NCBI RefSeq assembly: GCF_902806685.2
Contig: NC_048545.1
Coordinates: forward strand, 9,659,852-9,723,851
Source: Maniola hyperantus
Lineage: Eukaryota > Arthropoda > Insecta > Lepidoptera > Nymphalidae
Length of the DNA stretch: 64,000 nt
Direction of reading: 5' to 3'
Positions 1 through 10,764 of this stretch are shown here, one piece after another. The position numbers and the translations under genes were made by a program. Below the pieces are notes generated by a model. The model did no database searches. It was not told where the DNA came from and saw nothing but the letters and a program-made list of their open reading frames with translations. How positions within the stretch are numbered: position 1 is the first letter of the stretch; each line of letters begins with the position of its first letter.

Positions 1-568
1 AATGAAAACAAACATAGTAAACGCAGGTCCAAAATGACAGAACACGTAACTTAGACCATTTTGCGGGACACACATCTGCTGCTCTATAGTAATCTAGTTT
101 GAGAACTCAGGGGGATTTGATTAAAGTGATTGCGTATCATAAGCACATAGACATCAATTTTAAATCACGTGGACAGTAGAATCGACGGGGCTAAGTAAAA
201 AATACAGGTTAGGTGAATTATTTCGAACTCATCATGGGGTAGATAAGGGATCACCTATATTCAAAATTATTGGTTGTCACATTTTTAATTTCTTTTCGTT
301 ACACGGCACATAATGAAATAATACTAATAAATAATCAGAAAAATAGATAAAGAAGCAAGTAGCTAAGATAGGAAAAGTTTGCCAAACAGATTTTTGTCAA
401 ACAAACCCGCATTCAAATCGGTCCATCAGTTTGAGCGCTACGATGCCACAGACAGACAGTGGACTGTTTTCAAGTATCACTTACCTACATCTTATTTACG
501 TCCACGAGATGAGACTCCAAATTATTGTACTAAATGGTTTAGAATTCTGTTGAAGGATGGAACTCATG
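1..568. other. Unique AT-rich stretch
   Basis: I see no gene here. The part from about 375 to 470 (lacking a long frame) resembles the 3' portion of short interspersed repeats, with GACAGACAG, but I found no second full copy in the window. The short frames present have no protein-like composition. Confidence 0.4.
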
Positions 569-730
569 TATAGTTCGCGACAGGTCGAGATGACAATCAG
601 AGTAGGGACGCCCCTCAGTACAGCCCCCGCGCTAACCCGGTGTGGAATAGCGCTACTGGTGACGTGCTGGTGTGCGGGGCGTCCCCTTGCCTCATACCCC
701 GATTGTCATCTCGACCTGTCACGCACTATA
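569..730. mobile_element. Foldback MITE, family M1, copy 1
   Basis: A 162-bp element with 30-bp terminal inverted repeats (569-598 and 701-730) that begin TATAGT and contain CGACAGGTCGAGATG. The GC-rich interior is itself largely self-complementary (GGGACGCCCC / GGGGCGTCCCC), so the whole unit can fold on itself. Related copies lie at 39994-40157 and, truncated, at 27471-27550. Terminal TA suggests a Tc1/mariner-like or similar TA-targeting transposase, which is inference only. No transposase is encoded. Confidence 0.8.
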
Positions 731-1125
731 GGTATACTTAATACAATTTAATCAGTTAAACATAAATTACTTTATTAAAAATATTTACAATGCATTCACA
801 AAATAATAGATATAAATATTGTTGAATCAGGTACCAGTTACGCAAAAATATTTAATTTAAATAAACAAGAGATGATAGCTGCTCACATATAGGTAAGTTT
901 AATTTAAAGTGAGTGGTACTCATGATAATGATATTTAAATATTAAATAACTATTGTGATAACTGATAAGAAACACGGCTATTACTCATCTTTTTTATCGG
1001 AGTATGCCAAAATAGGTAGGTAGTAGTTTTGAGTCATGAGTAAACAAATAAATAAATTAAATAAAAAGTGACATGTCATGGCACCAAGTCATGATAAAAA
1101 TGTAACTTGTATATCTTCTAAAAAC

Positions 1126-1317
1126 ATATAAAAGGAAATGGTGACTGACTGATCTATCAACGCACAACTGAAACTACTGGATGGATTGGGCTGAAATTTG
1201 GTATGCGGATAGCTATTATGACGTAGGCATCCACTAAGAAGGGATTGTTGAAAATTCAACCCCTAAGGGAGTAAAATAGAGGGTTGAAATTTACGAAGTC
1301 GCGAGCACAAGCTAGTT
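1126..1317 (+). mobile_element. Helitron-like repeat, family B
   Basis: Starts with ATATAAAAGGAAA and GACTGACTGATCTATC, then the family core (GGCTGAAATTTGG, AGCTATTATGACGTAGGCATC, AATTCAACCCCTAAG), and ends CGAAGTCGCGAGCACAAG-CTAG|T. Non-autonomous Helitrons end in CTRR after a small hairpin and insert before T; the CTAG|T end fits that rule. Other B copies are at 8385, 30145, 45095, 55205, 55708 and 60668. No protein is encoded. Confidence 0.65.
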
Positions 1318-1423
1318 AGGCATATACCGAGAAAAAACGTGAATAATGATCATGTGTCCAACATACCTACCAAAGACGATGCACGCCCACGTTACTTAAT
1401 TTGCAGTAACGATATGATTATGT

Positions 1424-1468
1424 AAATAGTAGTCTACAGTAGATTGAAATCTACGTAGACTACTATTT
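1424..1468. repeat. Near-perfect hairpin
   Basis: Two arms of about 21 bp (left 1424-1445, right 1448-1468) pair with one bulged A and a two-base loop. The outer part is AAATAGTAGTCTAC / GTAGACTACTATTT. It lies 23 bp left of MITE M2 copy 1 and could be a separate foldback or the end of a larger one. Confidence 0.7.
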
Positions 1469-1490
1469 AGTTATACTATTTGTAGGTACC

Positions 1491-1647
1491 TACGCGGCAG
1501 GAAATAATGTACCTTTAGAATGTCATTTCGGCTAGTAGAGCGTTGTCGGTCGTGACGTTTTGTCGGTCTCAACGATAGAGACAATGCTCTACAAAACAGC
1601 TATCTCTTACTAAAGATCGATGTAGGTACATTATTTTCTGCTGCGTA
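1491..1647. mobile_element. MITE family M2, copy 1
   Basis: Imperfect 24-bp terminal inverted repeats (1491-1514 and 1624-1647, about 3 mismatches). The interior has GTAGAGCGTTGT, TGACGTTTTGTCGGTCTCAAC and ATGCTCTACAAA. The second copy, at 9125-9299, is inverted relative to this one and confirms that it is a family. Non-coding. Confidence 0.75.
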
Positions 1648-2028
1648 CTGTACCTACGATATCTGTTTCTACGTCGACACAACTGAACTTAATTTTTTCT
1701 AATTTAACTTTCGCGAAAATGAGTTTATTTAGCGGTACATCGAAGTTACTTGTTGTGTCGTGTTTTACTGTAGGTACGTTTTCTCTACTTAATTTTTTTT
1801 AATAAATATTGCTAATTTTATATCTTCACATAATTTTAATCACAGTCTTATAAAGTACAACATCATGCTGATATCACACATTACAATAGGACGAGCCGCA
1901 CACAACGCTCATAAATTAAGATAGGATATGGTTTGACGTCAAGTTCTTGCCTAGAAAAAACAATGATGAGGTAGGAGTGCATTTTTCTACAAGAACTCCC
2001 TTGAAGTGAGTACCTTCAAGTAATTATA

Positions 2029-2100
2029 TATCAATATTGTATAAATTTCAACGCGCATTTATAGCCATAAATGCGTGTTGAAATTTATACAATATTGATA
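2029..2100. repeat. 72-nt hairpin (34-bp arms)
   Basis: Arms 2029-2062 and 2067-2100 are complementary with one mismatch around the four-base loop AGCC. The size resembles a pre-miRNA, but the nearly perfect arms look more like a foldback mobile element. No second copy was noticed. Confidence 0.8.
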
Positions 2101-2707
2101 ACGCCATAACGCCATTGATACCATTCGTGTTTTAAACTTTATACTTACTCAATATTATGTCTGGACAGGTTATGTGATCGCATACCATAAAACAAGAAAT
2201 ACAAGAGCCACAAAAGATCAAAAAACATTTTTGAAAAACATTTTTGAAGAGAAGAGCACTGAGGTGCCATTTGCTCAATTCATCTGACTCCATCTGACAT
2301 CATTACCATTTTTTACCATTTTTAGTACTGAAAGTAAATACTGTATATTCACACATCTCATGTATAGTTCTTACATTTCACGAGGGCGAGTGGCTCATGC
2401 ATGTGTTTAAGTTGTATCAGTATAAGTAAGTGCGTTTGCGAGCGCTTGCTCGCGATTGATTGGTTCGACATGCATGCACACTTAGACTTGCGATCCGCAA
2501 GAGGTAATTACCGGTATGCGATCATCATCTTATTGAAAAAGAAGATAAAAACACTACCAAATATACTAAACACTTTTCAATATAATAAGAAATTGAAAAT
2601 GAATTTTCACGATTATCACATACATCACACGCGCGTACGCACCAATAAATAATTATTATTATTAAACCTTAACTCTATTTAGTAAGTGTTTTTCATCCTA
2701 GTGTATT
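2101..2707. other. No recognisable gene
   Basis: AT-rich DNA. A short direct duplication of AACATTTTTGAA lies near 2225-2250. The 83-codon + frame around 2401-2652 is low-complexity toward its end and has no recognisable domain, so I treat it as chance. Confidence 0.4.
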
Positions 2708-2955
2708 TATGTCGTAGGGAAATGGCCGACCCCACGCAGTCTTCTATCCTACCCCTAGAGTGTTTTCGTGAAGAAGTAAGTCGGTCGGTTCGGTCCGTCG
2801 TTACATTTCATAAACTATACTCATTACTCAGTATTTTATTATATTACTAGATTTGTTCAGTGAAATGTTAAATTGAGTTGTCGTTTTAACATCTCGCGGT
2901 ATCTGACCAAACCCCAGATACATGGTGGTGGTTTATACTATTTCCCTGCGACATA
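2708..2955. mobile_element. Possible MITE M6
   Basis: Inverted 16-bp ends TATGTCGTAGGGAAAT (2708-2723) and its complement (2940-2955, one mismatch) enclose about 216 bp of non-coding DNA. Flanking TA residues would fit a TA target site. Only one copy is seen, so this is a structural call. Confidence 0.5.
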
Positions 2956-3009
2956 TATAAAATAATATAACATTAGAATATGACTACGGGTAAACGTCGC
3001 CTTTGATAT

Positions 3010-3210
3010 CTGCATTATGTAGTCTTATTTATTTATTTTATTTATTTTTTGCAATCAACAGCGATATATACAATATAATTTTACATAATAACAGACTGAA
3101 AATAAGGCCAAATAGGATTACAATTTTTTACAGATTACTTAAATAGATATTAAATATAAATTTATAACAGTACGTTTGATAATTTAAACAAGCTTTACAA
3201 TAATATAATA
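3010..3210 (-). repeat. Possible LINE 3' tail
   Basis: A run of ATTT/TTTA units (3027-3050) is followed by AATATAATTTTACATAATAACAG. This resembles the reverse complement of a non-LTR 3' UTR with an (AAAT)n tail, similar in layout to the end of the CR1 element at 18579. No ORF remains. Confidence 0.35.
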
Positions 3211-3886
3211 ATATGAAAATATAAAACAACTTACTTAAAAAGTTACACTATCTTCTGAACCAGAACTACTGTTTTCAGTATACATAATATATTAAAAGAA
3301 ATCATTAAATGTTCATAATAACATAATTTTGGATTGAATGGATGGATAAATTGGATCAGAGTACCCATACAATTTGGATCTCGAGATCGAAACACGGTTA
3401 CGAATATTAAGTCAGAGTAAAGTTGACCTAAAAGTTTCTAAATCGTTTATGAAATCTAGTAGGTACTTCTGATTTCTTATTTTTTTACAATGTTTTCCTT
3501 CGGGGCGCGTGGTCTGGTTGTAGATTATGTGCGACCACGAACCCTTAAAATCTAAAGTTCAGGTCCATTTTACTCTGATGTTATAGTTTCGACACCCGAA
3601 ATGTATCAACGTGTTCGAGATGTGCATACTTGTACTAAGCCAGGACTAACAACAGTCCAGGCTTCATGTTGCCGTGTGCGCGTATATACTTTATAATGTT
3701 CCGTCGAATTTTCCTGTCAGTGACCTCCCCCTCCTCCAGTTACCATGCTGCGTAGCGACTCGTAGTTTGCATGAGTTGGAGCAGCGTCCTGAAAAATTAC
3801 CAATATAGCTTAATTGAGTACTTATACAAAGAAGTAACAACCTACTTAAGTATAGGTATAATTAAAAATTCTTTTACATATTACAG

Positions 3887-3995
3887 CAGTGAGTCGCGAA
3901 AACCGACAGTCGTCGGCCCGGACAACTTACAACGGGCTCTACGGGCAGCGGCACGCGCAGCTCGCAGTCACAATCGCGACGCGTGCGCGAACTGA
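3887..3995 (+). CDS. Exon-like coding island, unknown
   Basis: A pyrimidine-rich acceptor (CTTTTACATATTACAG) precedes a GC-rich, 36-codon open stretch ending in TGA at 3993-3995. The product is Arg/Ala rich (contains QRALRAAARAARSHNRD). This could be a terminal exon, but no upstream exon was found. The following DNA (4010-4150: ACTAGTCGGGCTAACGTCGAC, then repeats of GCTCGC) has a repeat-like look, so a transposon fragment is an equally good explanation. Confidence 0.22.
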
Positions 3996-4199
3996 CTCCC
4001 TTAAAAAGGACCCCGGATGGGTTCGAAACTAGTCGGGCTAACGTCGACTAAACACGTGAGTAAAGCCGGGACAGATATTATATTATAGTCGTCGGCTCGC
4101 TGCAAATCGCTCGCATTGCGCTCACTGCAGGCTCGCAAATCACGTACTCACTATGGTTTTGGTTACAGTATCGTGCAAAACGGTAACAGTTACAATTTA

Positions 4200-4262
4200 C
4201 AAAAATGTGTACGCAAAAATTTCATCGCTTACGGCATCGTACCAGAAAACTCTGACCATCAA
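4200..4262 (-). repeat. Fragment related to 36.9-kb element
   Basis: The reverse complement contains TACGATGCCGTAAGCGATGAAAT, preceded by a GTCAGA..TTTTCT segment. It matches 36871-36920 closely, so this is a short remnant of the CGATGCG-rich element described at 36240-37010. Confidence 0.55.
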
Positions 4263-4274
4263 TTTCAAGTGAGC

Positions 4275-4366
4275 CATGGGCCGCACTTCACGTAGATGCG
4301 TGGCCGAGATCAAATCTCCGACCCCCCAAAGAGTAAGTCGACGTCTTGACTCTTAACCAAAAAGCT
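4275..4366 (-). repeat. Degenerate SINE S1 head
   Basis: The reverse complement shows a tRNA-like head with GACGTCGACTTACTC and a weak B box around GAGATTTGATCTCGG. It aligns with the S1 head at 12680-12750. The copy is heavily mutated. Confidence 0.4.
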
Positions 4367-4550
4367 ATAATTTTTTTTAAGGAGTAGGTATAAGTAGAAG
4401 CGCCATATTATTTTATCCGCTGGGACTAGACGTCACGTCGTCCATGCGACTTTATCCACCGTCCCGTCCACGACACTGTCCGAAAATCTCTACAAGTTTT
4501 AGCCTTCTTAAGCTGAGAAAAGACGATTGGTTGATGGTAATGATGGATAA

Positions 4551-4680
4551 CTATTTATTTACCGGCTTAGTGAAGAGGATTCCTGTGAGCCACAATATTA
4601 GGAGCACTAGTCCCACTATGAACAGCAGGGATACGGCGAAACTGATAATTTTGCACAGCAAGTTGCATACACAGGACAAG
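4551..4680 (-). CDS. C-terminal exon with a transmembrane segment
   Basis: Reading the minus strand, a good acceptor (TACTTTTTCAG) is followed by one base that completes a codon and then 42 sense codons to TAG (4551-4553). The peptide starts with a cysteine-rich stretch (LSCVCNLLCK). It then has about 24 hydrophobic residues (roughly 13-36, including FIVGLVLLILW) and ends TKPVNK. This is the look of a single-pass or tail-anchored C terminus; the cysteines next to the membrane could be lipidated (inference). The phase (one base needed) matches the exon at 57269-57342, giving a Ser at the junction. Gene identity is unknown. It is the best host-gene evidence on this strand, but the product is not recognised. 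Confidence 0.55.
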
Positions 4681-4790
4681 CTGAAAAAGTAAAAGTATCA
4701 TTTTATTAACAAGAATAATAAGAAACCGGTCAAGTGCGAGTTTGATTTCTCTTAGGTAGGTACTAATCTTAAGTTATCGGTGTGTTTAAG

Positions 4791-5008
4791 CAATCCTACT
4801 TAATATTATAAATGTGAAAGTGTGGATGTTTGGATGTTTGTTACTCAATCACGCAAAAACGGCTTAACGGATTTGGATGAAATTTGGAACGGAGATAGAT
4901 TATACCCTGGGTTAACACATAGACTTTTTATCTCGGAAAAACAAAGAGTTCCCGCGGGATTTTGAAAAATGTAAATCCACGCGGACGAAGTCGCGGGCAT
5001 CAGCTAGT
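4791..5008 (+). mobile_element. Helitron-like repeat, family A
   Basis: Begins ATATTATAAATGTGAAAGTGTGGATG, has the core AACGGATTTGGATGAAATTTGG and ATCTCGGAAAAACAAAGAGTTCCC, and ends CGCGGACGAAGTCGCGGGCATCAG-CTAG|T. The 3' hairpin plus CTAG followed by T matches Helitron 3' ends. It is about 80-90% similar to the copy at 54974-55183. Confidence 0.65.
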
Positions 5009-5032
5009 TAAATATAATTTGCTAGGAAAGAA

Positions 5033-5215
5033 AACATCGTGAGGAAACCTGCATGCCTGAGAGTTTTCCATATTGTTCTCAAAGGTGCTGAAGTCTGTCA
5101 ATCTAGTTGGCCAGCGTGGTGCAAAACTATGACTTGGATGCTTCTCATTCTGAAAGGAGATCCGTACTTAATAGTGGGCCGGCGCGGCGGTGGTTTGAGA
5201 TGATGATGATGATGA
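5033..5215 (+). repeat. SINE S1, 3' part
   Basis: Body and tail of the tRNA-derived SINE: AACATCGTGAGGAAACCTGCATGCCTGAGAG, CCAGCGTGG, then a (GAT)n tail. The tRNA-like head is absent. The full copy at 27675-27982 is the reference. Confidence 0.6.
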
Positions 5216-5330
5216 ATATTATAAAGGCTAATGTATGTCTGTCGGTTCAACTTCTGCACTAATCTTAAATTTTTGGCAAAGAGATAGCTTACGTCCTGGA
5301 CATAGGGGTACTATATTATTTTTATCCCGG

Positions 5331-5512
5331 ACTAGCTGATCCCCGCGGCTTCGCCCGCGTAGATTTAGGTTTTTAAAGATCCCGTATAGCCTATGTCACT
5401 CAGGAATAATGTAGCTTTCTACTGGTGAAAGAATTTTTAAAATCGGTTCAGTAGTTCTAAAGATTACCCCCTACAAACAAACTTAACGACATTACCTCTT
5501 TATATAATACAA
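5331..5512 (-). mobile_element. Helitron-like repeat, family D
   Basis: Starts ACTAGCTGATCCCCGCGGCTTCGCC (reverse complement of a CTAG|T end) and runs through AATCGGTTCAGTAGTTC to CCTCTTTATATAATA. The inverse copy at 16063-16245 is very similar along its whole length, and a partial copy lies at 5935-6064. Non-coding. Confidence 0.6.
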
Positions 5513-5934
5513 CGGGCCGTGCAGCAGAAATCGTAATATTTTAATTTCGCCATAACTTCAAAACCAAACGTCCAATTTTAATCATTCAAAGACCAAATAT
5601 TATCTCCATAAACTGTTCTTAGTGATGAAATCATTTATTTTGATAAGGATTAATAGCATGAGTAAAATAAACGCGTTTAAATGTAGTCCAAAAAAAAATC
5701 AAGATTTTTAAATAAAAAAATGGTTGCTGTGCCTCACTCGACATAGATGGCTATAGTGTGTCGCGGACTTTTTTGTAGATATTTATAAGATCTACAATTA
5801 ATTAGAACATTTTATGGTTCTATCTTTTATAGTTTAGGCAGCGTACGCAAAATAAGTAACTTTTCTGGTTGATTTTTTACACCTTGTGTCCGAAAAACCC
5901 AAATATCTTACGGAACCCTATTTTTTTCCAAAAT

Positions 5935-6090
5935 AAAATATAGCCTATGTTACTCGTGGATAATGTAGCTTTCGAATGGTGAAAGAATTTTTAAAATCGG
6001 TCCAGTAGTTTTTGAGCCTATTCAGTACAAACAAACAAACAAACAAACAAACAAACAAACAAAGTTTTCCTCTTTATAATATTATATATA

Positions 6091-6128
<38 letters not shown>

Positions 6129-6142
6129 TATATATTATATAT
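5935..6142 (-). mobile_element. Family D fragment with (CAAA)n and (AT)n
   Basis: Carries TAGCCTATGTTACTCGTGGATAATGTAGC and AAAATCGGTCCAGTAGTTTTTGAGCC. It then has about nine CAAA units (6027-6062) and an almost pure AT tract (6079-6142) that is palindromic. Such repeat-linked microsatellites are typical of these lepidopteran elements. Confidence 0.55.
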
Positions 6143-6879
6143 ATAGTGTAGAAAATGAAAGAGTTCTCAAGGGATTAAAAAAAAAACGAAATCCACACGG
6201 ATGAAGTCACGGTTTTCGACTAAGGTTTAATTTAATTTTAAGTCAATTGTTTAAATAACTTAAACAATATTAATATGTATGGGTCTTAGAATTTAATTTG
6301 AGTTTATCTTTTATTTATCTTATCGCCGCTGACGTTTAGTCTGATATCTTTGAAAATTACACGCTCAAGTAAAATCAATAAAATACGTGAGCATCATATC
6401 AATCATGCTACTAGAATAAATTAGACACCGATTTCACACAGGATGTTTACTTATGGAGTGATTAATAAATTTTAAGGGACTTAAATTGGTTTATGGGACT
6501 AGAAGACTGAAAAACTAGACATACCTAGTGATTAAGTAATCTTAGATATATTTTTACCATAATATAATCTCACACACAGCAGACTGGAGTTACAAAAAAA
6601 AATTAGAGTACTCAGCAAGTGACGTATTCATTAAAGTGTTATAAGCAAACCCGACGCGATTTGAACTTCAAATAATTTTACGAGTAGCTGACACACTGGC
6701 CGGTTACACACCTTAATGTAGCCTTAATGATACATAAAATAACGATTTTTTTACCTTCGTGACTAAGTCATAGCAATATTGTTGTAATCGGTCTGCCCTA
6801 CTTAGGTTGGTACTGGGTAAGAAATTAATTACGTAGACTCCTATTAGTGTACTATTTCTCAATTTGAAGTACTAATTCA

Positions 6880-7352
6880 TCATCATCATCATCATCATCA
6901 GCCTGTGGACGTCCACTGTTGGACATAGGCCTTCCCTAAAGAGCGCCACCACACCCGGTCCTCAGCCTTCCACATCCAGCCACTTCCCGCCGGCCTCATA
7001 TCGTCGGTTCATCGTGCTGGAGGGCGTCCCACACTACGCTAGCTTAAACGCGATCTCCACTCAAGAACTTTCCGGCTCCAACGGCCATCACCTCTACGGC
7101 AGGCATGACCTGCCCAGTGCCCACTGCCACTACATCTTGCTAATAGTTTGGGCTATGTCAGTGACCTTGGTTCTCCTGCGGATCTCCTCATTTCGGATCT
7201 TATCCCTCAGGGAAACTCCTAACATAGCTCTCTCCATAGCTCGCTGAGCGACTTTGAATTTGTGAACAAGGCCGTTTGTCAGTGTCCACGTTTCAGCACC
7301 ATAGGCATAGATGAGGACGGGAAGAACACACTGGTTAAAGACTTTCGCACTA
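6880..7352 (-). pseudogene. RTE-type LINE, 3' fragment of reverse transcriptase
   Basis: Read on the minus strand, the upper part (about 7145-7348) is open and encodes the distal part of an RTE-like endonuclease/reverse transcriptase, with VLIYAYGAETWTLT, RAMERAMLGVSLRDKIRN and EEIRRRTKVTDIA. These motifs recur in insect RTE ORF ends. The lower part, toward 6880, is a decayed terminal portion that finishes in a (GAT)n tail, seen as CATCATCAT on the + strand. It is 5' truncated and not functional. Confidence 0.8.
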
Positions 7353-8384
7353 ATTACCGACCTAAAAATACTGACCTAGTGTAACCAACAAAGATTATCA
7401 GGCATAGGAACCTTACAGTTCAGTCATTTATTTGTTGGATATTAAAACAATTCTTGTACCTACTTATATATTCAATGGAATTAATAAACATACCTAGTAC
7501 TTATTATTGATATTATCTAGTACCTAATTTGATTCTTCTGATAATAACAGTCATAATCTTTACTTATGCCTACTTTCTGTTTTAGTTAAATTTTTCTATA
7601 AAAATTGTAACATCCCTATAATATTTTCTTTGATATGGTTCACTTTGTTAATCAGACAATAATTTAAAATAATGACCTGCTAGATTAGACTGTACCTACT
7701 TTATAAATAAGCAAAATCTAATAAAACTTATTTTCAATCCAAAATTATTGTACCAACCAGCTTCTTGGAAGGTAGTTATGTTAGTTCTAAAAGGCATATT
7801 TTAGGAATTATTATTTGCAATCAAGTAGGTAGATAGGAAGTGTTGTTTACAACTTTAAGGTTTAATTTTATTAGGTTGGCACCTCCTAAGAAAATTCCAT
7901 CGAAGCAGACGCCCGCGCTGTTTCAATGTGAAGCCTTTTATTCGAAGGTCACAAAACAAACCAAAGTAACGGTAAAACCAGGTATTACAATACGTACGAA
8001 AGAGATGCAAGAACTATCTCGTGAGCCGTGAAGATTTTTCTTGATTAGTTATTGGAATCTGATAATGTTGTGCATTCCCTACAGTTGATAACGCATTTCG
8101 TCAATTGGAAATTATTACATTGCAACGTTCATGAACACGTATTTAATAGGTAATAAATTAAATATCATTTTAACTTACCACATTGTGAAGTAGGTATTTC
8201 TTTGTAACGTGCAAACACGTTTACTATTCACGAGTGACTAAAGTGTTTGGCGCGTATTTAAAATGAATATTGTGTTCAGGAAAACTTTGATAAGAATATC
8301 CGTAGGTCCACCCCGAAATTATCGCACGACAATCGATAGTGAAACAGTTTTCCAAGCACACCTTGATATCGCCAAATCTAAATA
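7353..8384. other. Mostly unique AT-rich DNA
   Basis: I see no gene. A 63-codon + frame near 7840-8031 has no recognisable feature. The TACCTAC word occurs repeatedly. Confidence 0.4.
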
Positions 8385-8594
8385 TATAAAAGGAAAAGGT
8401 GGCTGATTGACTGACTGACTGATCTATCAACGCACAGCTCAAACTACTAAACGGATCGGGCTGAAATTTGGCATGCAGATAGGGATAGCTATTATGATGT
8501 AGGCATCTGCTAAGAAAGGATTTTTGAAAATTCAACCCCTAAGGGGGTGAATTTGTATAGTCCACGCGGACGAAGTCGCGAGCATAAGCTAGTT
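8385..8594 (+). mobile_element. Helitron-like repeat, family B
   Basis: Complete-looking copy from ATATATAAAAGGAAAAGGTG through (GACT)n, GATCTATCAACGCACAGC and ATTCAACCCCTAAGGGGGTG to the CTAG|T end at about 8591. It is close to the copies at 1126 and 30145. Confidence 0.7.
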
Positions 8595-8832
8595 TGCAAT
8601 ATAGGTAGTACACGTAAACTAAAAATGGACTTATCTATATGATAAGATAGCATTGATTTATTAAGATATTATATTTTGATATCGTAGCTTCACTTATTAT
8701 GTATTGATTGATGTAAATAAAAGTGACCTAATGCTTGGTGTGGTTTACGTTTTTCCAAAAAGGATGTTCTCATTTTGACTAATAACCTACATTCAGGGTC
8801 TCACTAGAAGTTTGTTGAACTTGGATGTCCTT

Positions 8833-8897
8833 ACAAGAGACCTATGTCCAGCAGTGGACGTCTATCGGTTGATAATGATAAAGATGATGATAATATC
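8833..8897 (+). repeat. RTE-type LINE 3' tail
   Basis: GACCTATGTCCAGCAGTGGACGTCTATCGGTTGATAATGATAAAGATGATGAT is the extreme 3' end of the RTE family seen in reverse at 9608-9912 and 29033-29442. The (GAT)-like tail fits RTE elements, which end in short tandem repeats. Confidence 0.7.
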
Positions 8898-9124
8898 GCA
8901 GCAACAACATAATTTTCTCGAATTGACCGAAACCGTGTGCCACTTTACGTCAGTAGACTTTTACAAAGGCTTGCAGGTATTTACAGGCTTTGAACCAACG
9001 ATACCTAGGACGTGAACCAGTGCGATATATCTAATGGGTTTGGTTTATTAGGTACCTACATAAATTAGCTTCTTTTAAAGAAACTACGAAAATAATCTGA
9101 AAAGCAATACGAATAAGTGCGTAG

Positions 9125-9299
9125 GTACAGGCGGCCGAAATGTACATTGACCTTTAGAAGGAGATAGCAAATTTGTAGAGCACTGTCTCTGTCGTTGAGA
9201 CCGACAAAACGTCATATAGGTATGAGTGACAGAGACAACGCTCTACAAAGCCGAAATGTCATTCTAAAGGCCAATTTACATTACTTTCGGCCGCGTACT
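9125..9299. mobile_element. MITE family M2, copy 2
   Basis: Terminal repeats GGCGGCCGAAA..GTACATTGA and TTTACATTACTTTCGGCCGCGTAC. The interior has CTCTGTCGTTGAGACCGACAAAACGTCA. It is inverted relative to copy 1 (1491-1647). Confidence 0.75.
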
Positions 9300-9607
9300 G
9301 TTGGTTAGGTACACACGCACGATATGACGTAGTTTTAATTAGCTTACAGCTGAAAATAGTGTCTGAATTCATGAAAATAATATAAACGGCGTTAATATTT
9401 TAACCTTGGTAGTTTTATTAGATGGAAATGATTTACAACGTCGTAAAAATAATAATAGAAATCTCTAAACATACAAATGGTGCACAATTGCTCTGGAGTT
9501 TTAAATGAGAAATAGCGGGAGAAGTGTAAACATGGAAAGTAATTATGGGTTAAACTAAAAGTTGTTAAAGTGACAGTGGAGGTGCCAGGTACAGAGTTCC
9601 GTAGCTT

Positions 9608-9912
9608 ATATCAAACTTCATTATCATTATCATTATCATTGTCAACCGATAGATGACCACAGCTGGACATAGAATTCTGGTAAGGACTTCCACACGGCAT
9701 GGTCTTGCGCCTCTTAAATGCAGCGGCTCCTTTTAATGTCGTTCCATTTAATGTCGTTTGTCCACCTAGTGGGGGGTCTTCCAACGCTGCGCTTTTCGGT
9801 GCGAGGTCGTTATTTCAGCACCTTTGGGCGTTGTGACGTCTATCGGTACGGCGCGGTGCTGCCGATTGCCACTTCAGCTTCGCAACCCGTTGAGCTAGGT
9901 CGGTTACTCTAA
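9608..9912 (-). pseudogene. RTE-type LINE 3' fragment
   Basis: The minus strand carries a decayed end of the RTE ORF (RVTDLAQRVAKLKWQ is still readable near 9870-9912), then the 3' tail GTCCAGCTGTGGTCATCTATCGGTTG and an (ATGATA)n run at 9620-9640. Frameshifts disrupt the reading frame. It is homologous to 29033-29442. Confidence 0.75.
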
Positions 9913-9985
9913 CAATAAAAAATAAAAAAAACAATATGAATTTTGATAGATATTTTGAAATTTGATAGGGTGGATACAATCCCAC

Positions 9986-10172
9986 TGTGATATTATAAAT
10001 ACGAAATTGTGTTTGTTTGTTTTTCAATCACGCTGCAACAGAGTGACAGGTTACATGGTTATAGTTAAAAATCTGGAAAGTGATATAGGCTACTTTTTAT
10101 ATCAGGAAATCAAAGAGCTCCCACGGGATATTTGAAAACATAAATCCACGCATAAAGTTGCGAGCATCATGA
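9986..10172 (+). mobile_element. Helitron-like repeat, family A (degraded)
   Basis: Starts GATATTATAAATACGAAATTGTG and contains GGCTACTTTTTATATCAGGAAATCAAAGAGCTCCCACGGGAT. It ends with a mutated hairpin (CACGCATAAAGTTGCGAGCATCAT). Confidence 0.55.
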
Positions 10173-10764
10173 TGGCTACATTTTTATGCCGCATTATTAA
10201 TAATGTGGTTTGAACTTTGAATCGTTAATTTCCTAAATGATGCCTGATAAAAAACTACAATGAGGTCTACGTTTGAAGTTGGAACGCACTAGCCTAGAAG
10301 ATTAAAGGTACACGTGCCAGGAAAAACATAAGGGTTTTCTTGTAAATCACTTTTCTACGGATCTCTAAAAAGTTTTTAACCCTAACTCCCTGTCTCGTTG
10401 GCACCGAATAGGTGCACTACATCCGCGATGAAACCGTCGACATTGTAATAAAAAAGTTTTTTTTTTAACTTTTTCCATTAGAGCGCACTCCCCGGAGGAT
10501 CGCGTGAGAATGAGCAATTTCCTCTCGACCGCTCCGATTTCGATCTGACTTCCTGTCTGAGCGGCGATTTCGAAATACCCATGAAAATCTTTTCACATTT
10601 AATTAGACGTAGGAACAAACAGAAACATGACATTACAGTCAAGTCAAGCAATAAAGTTCTTTAAAAAAATATTCCGACGAATTAAGAACCTCCTCCTTTT
10701 TTTTAAGTCGATTAAAAATAGTAAATTAAAGTTCTCTGTTTGAATACGCACTGTACAGTAACGT

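Noticed and set aside
569..730. Protein-coding frame at 557-751
   Set aside because: The frame lies across the palindromic MITE M1 and reflects its composition.
6027..6142. CRISPR-like or other regular array
   Set aside because: It is a (CAAA)n and (AT)n microsatellite inside a Helitron-like fragment; there are no spacers. The 13-bp array at 40755 also lacks unique spacers.
8224..8535. 103-codon minus frame
   Set aside because: Largely within a family B Helitron-like repeat; the same frame start recurs at 44952-45212 and 60686-60907 because the repeat recurs.
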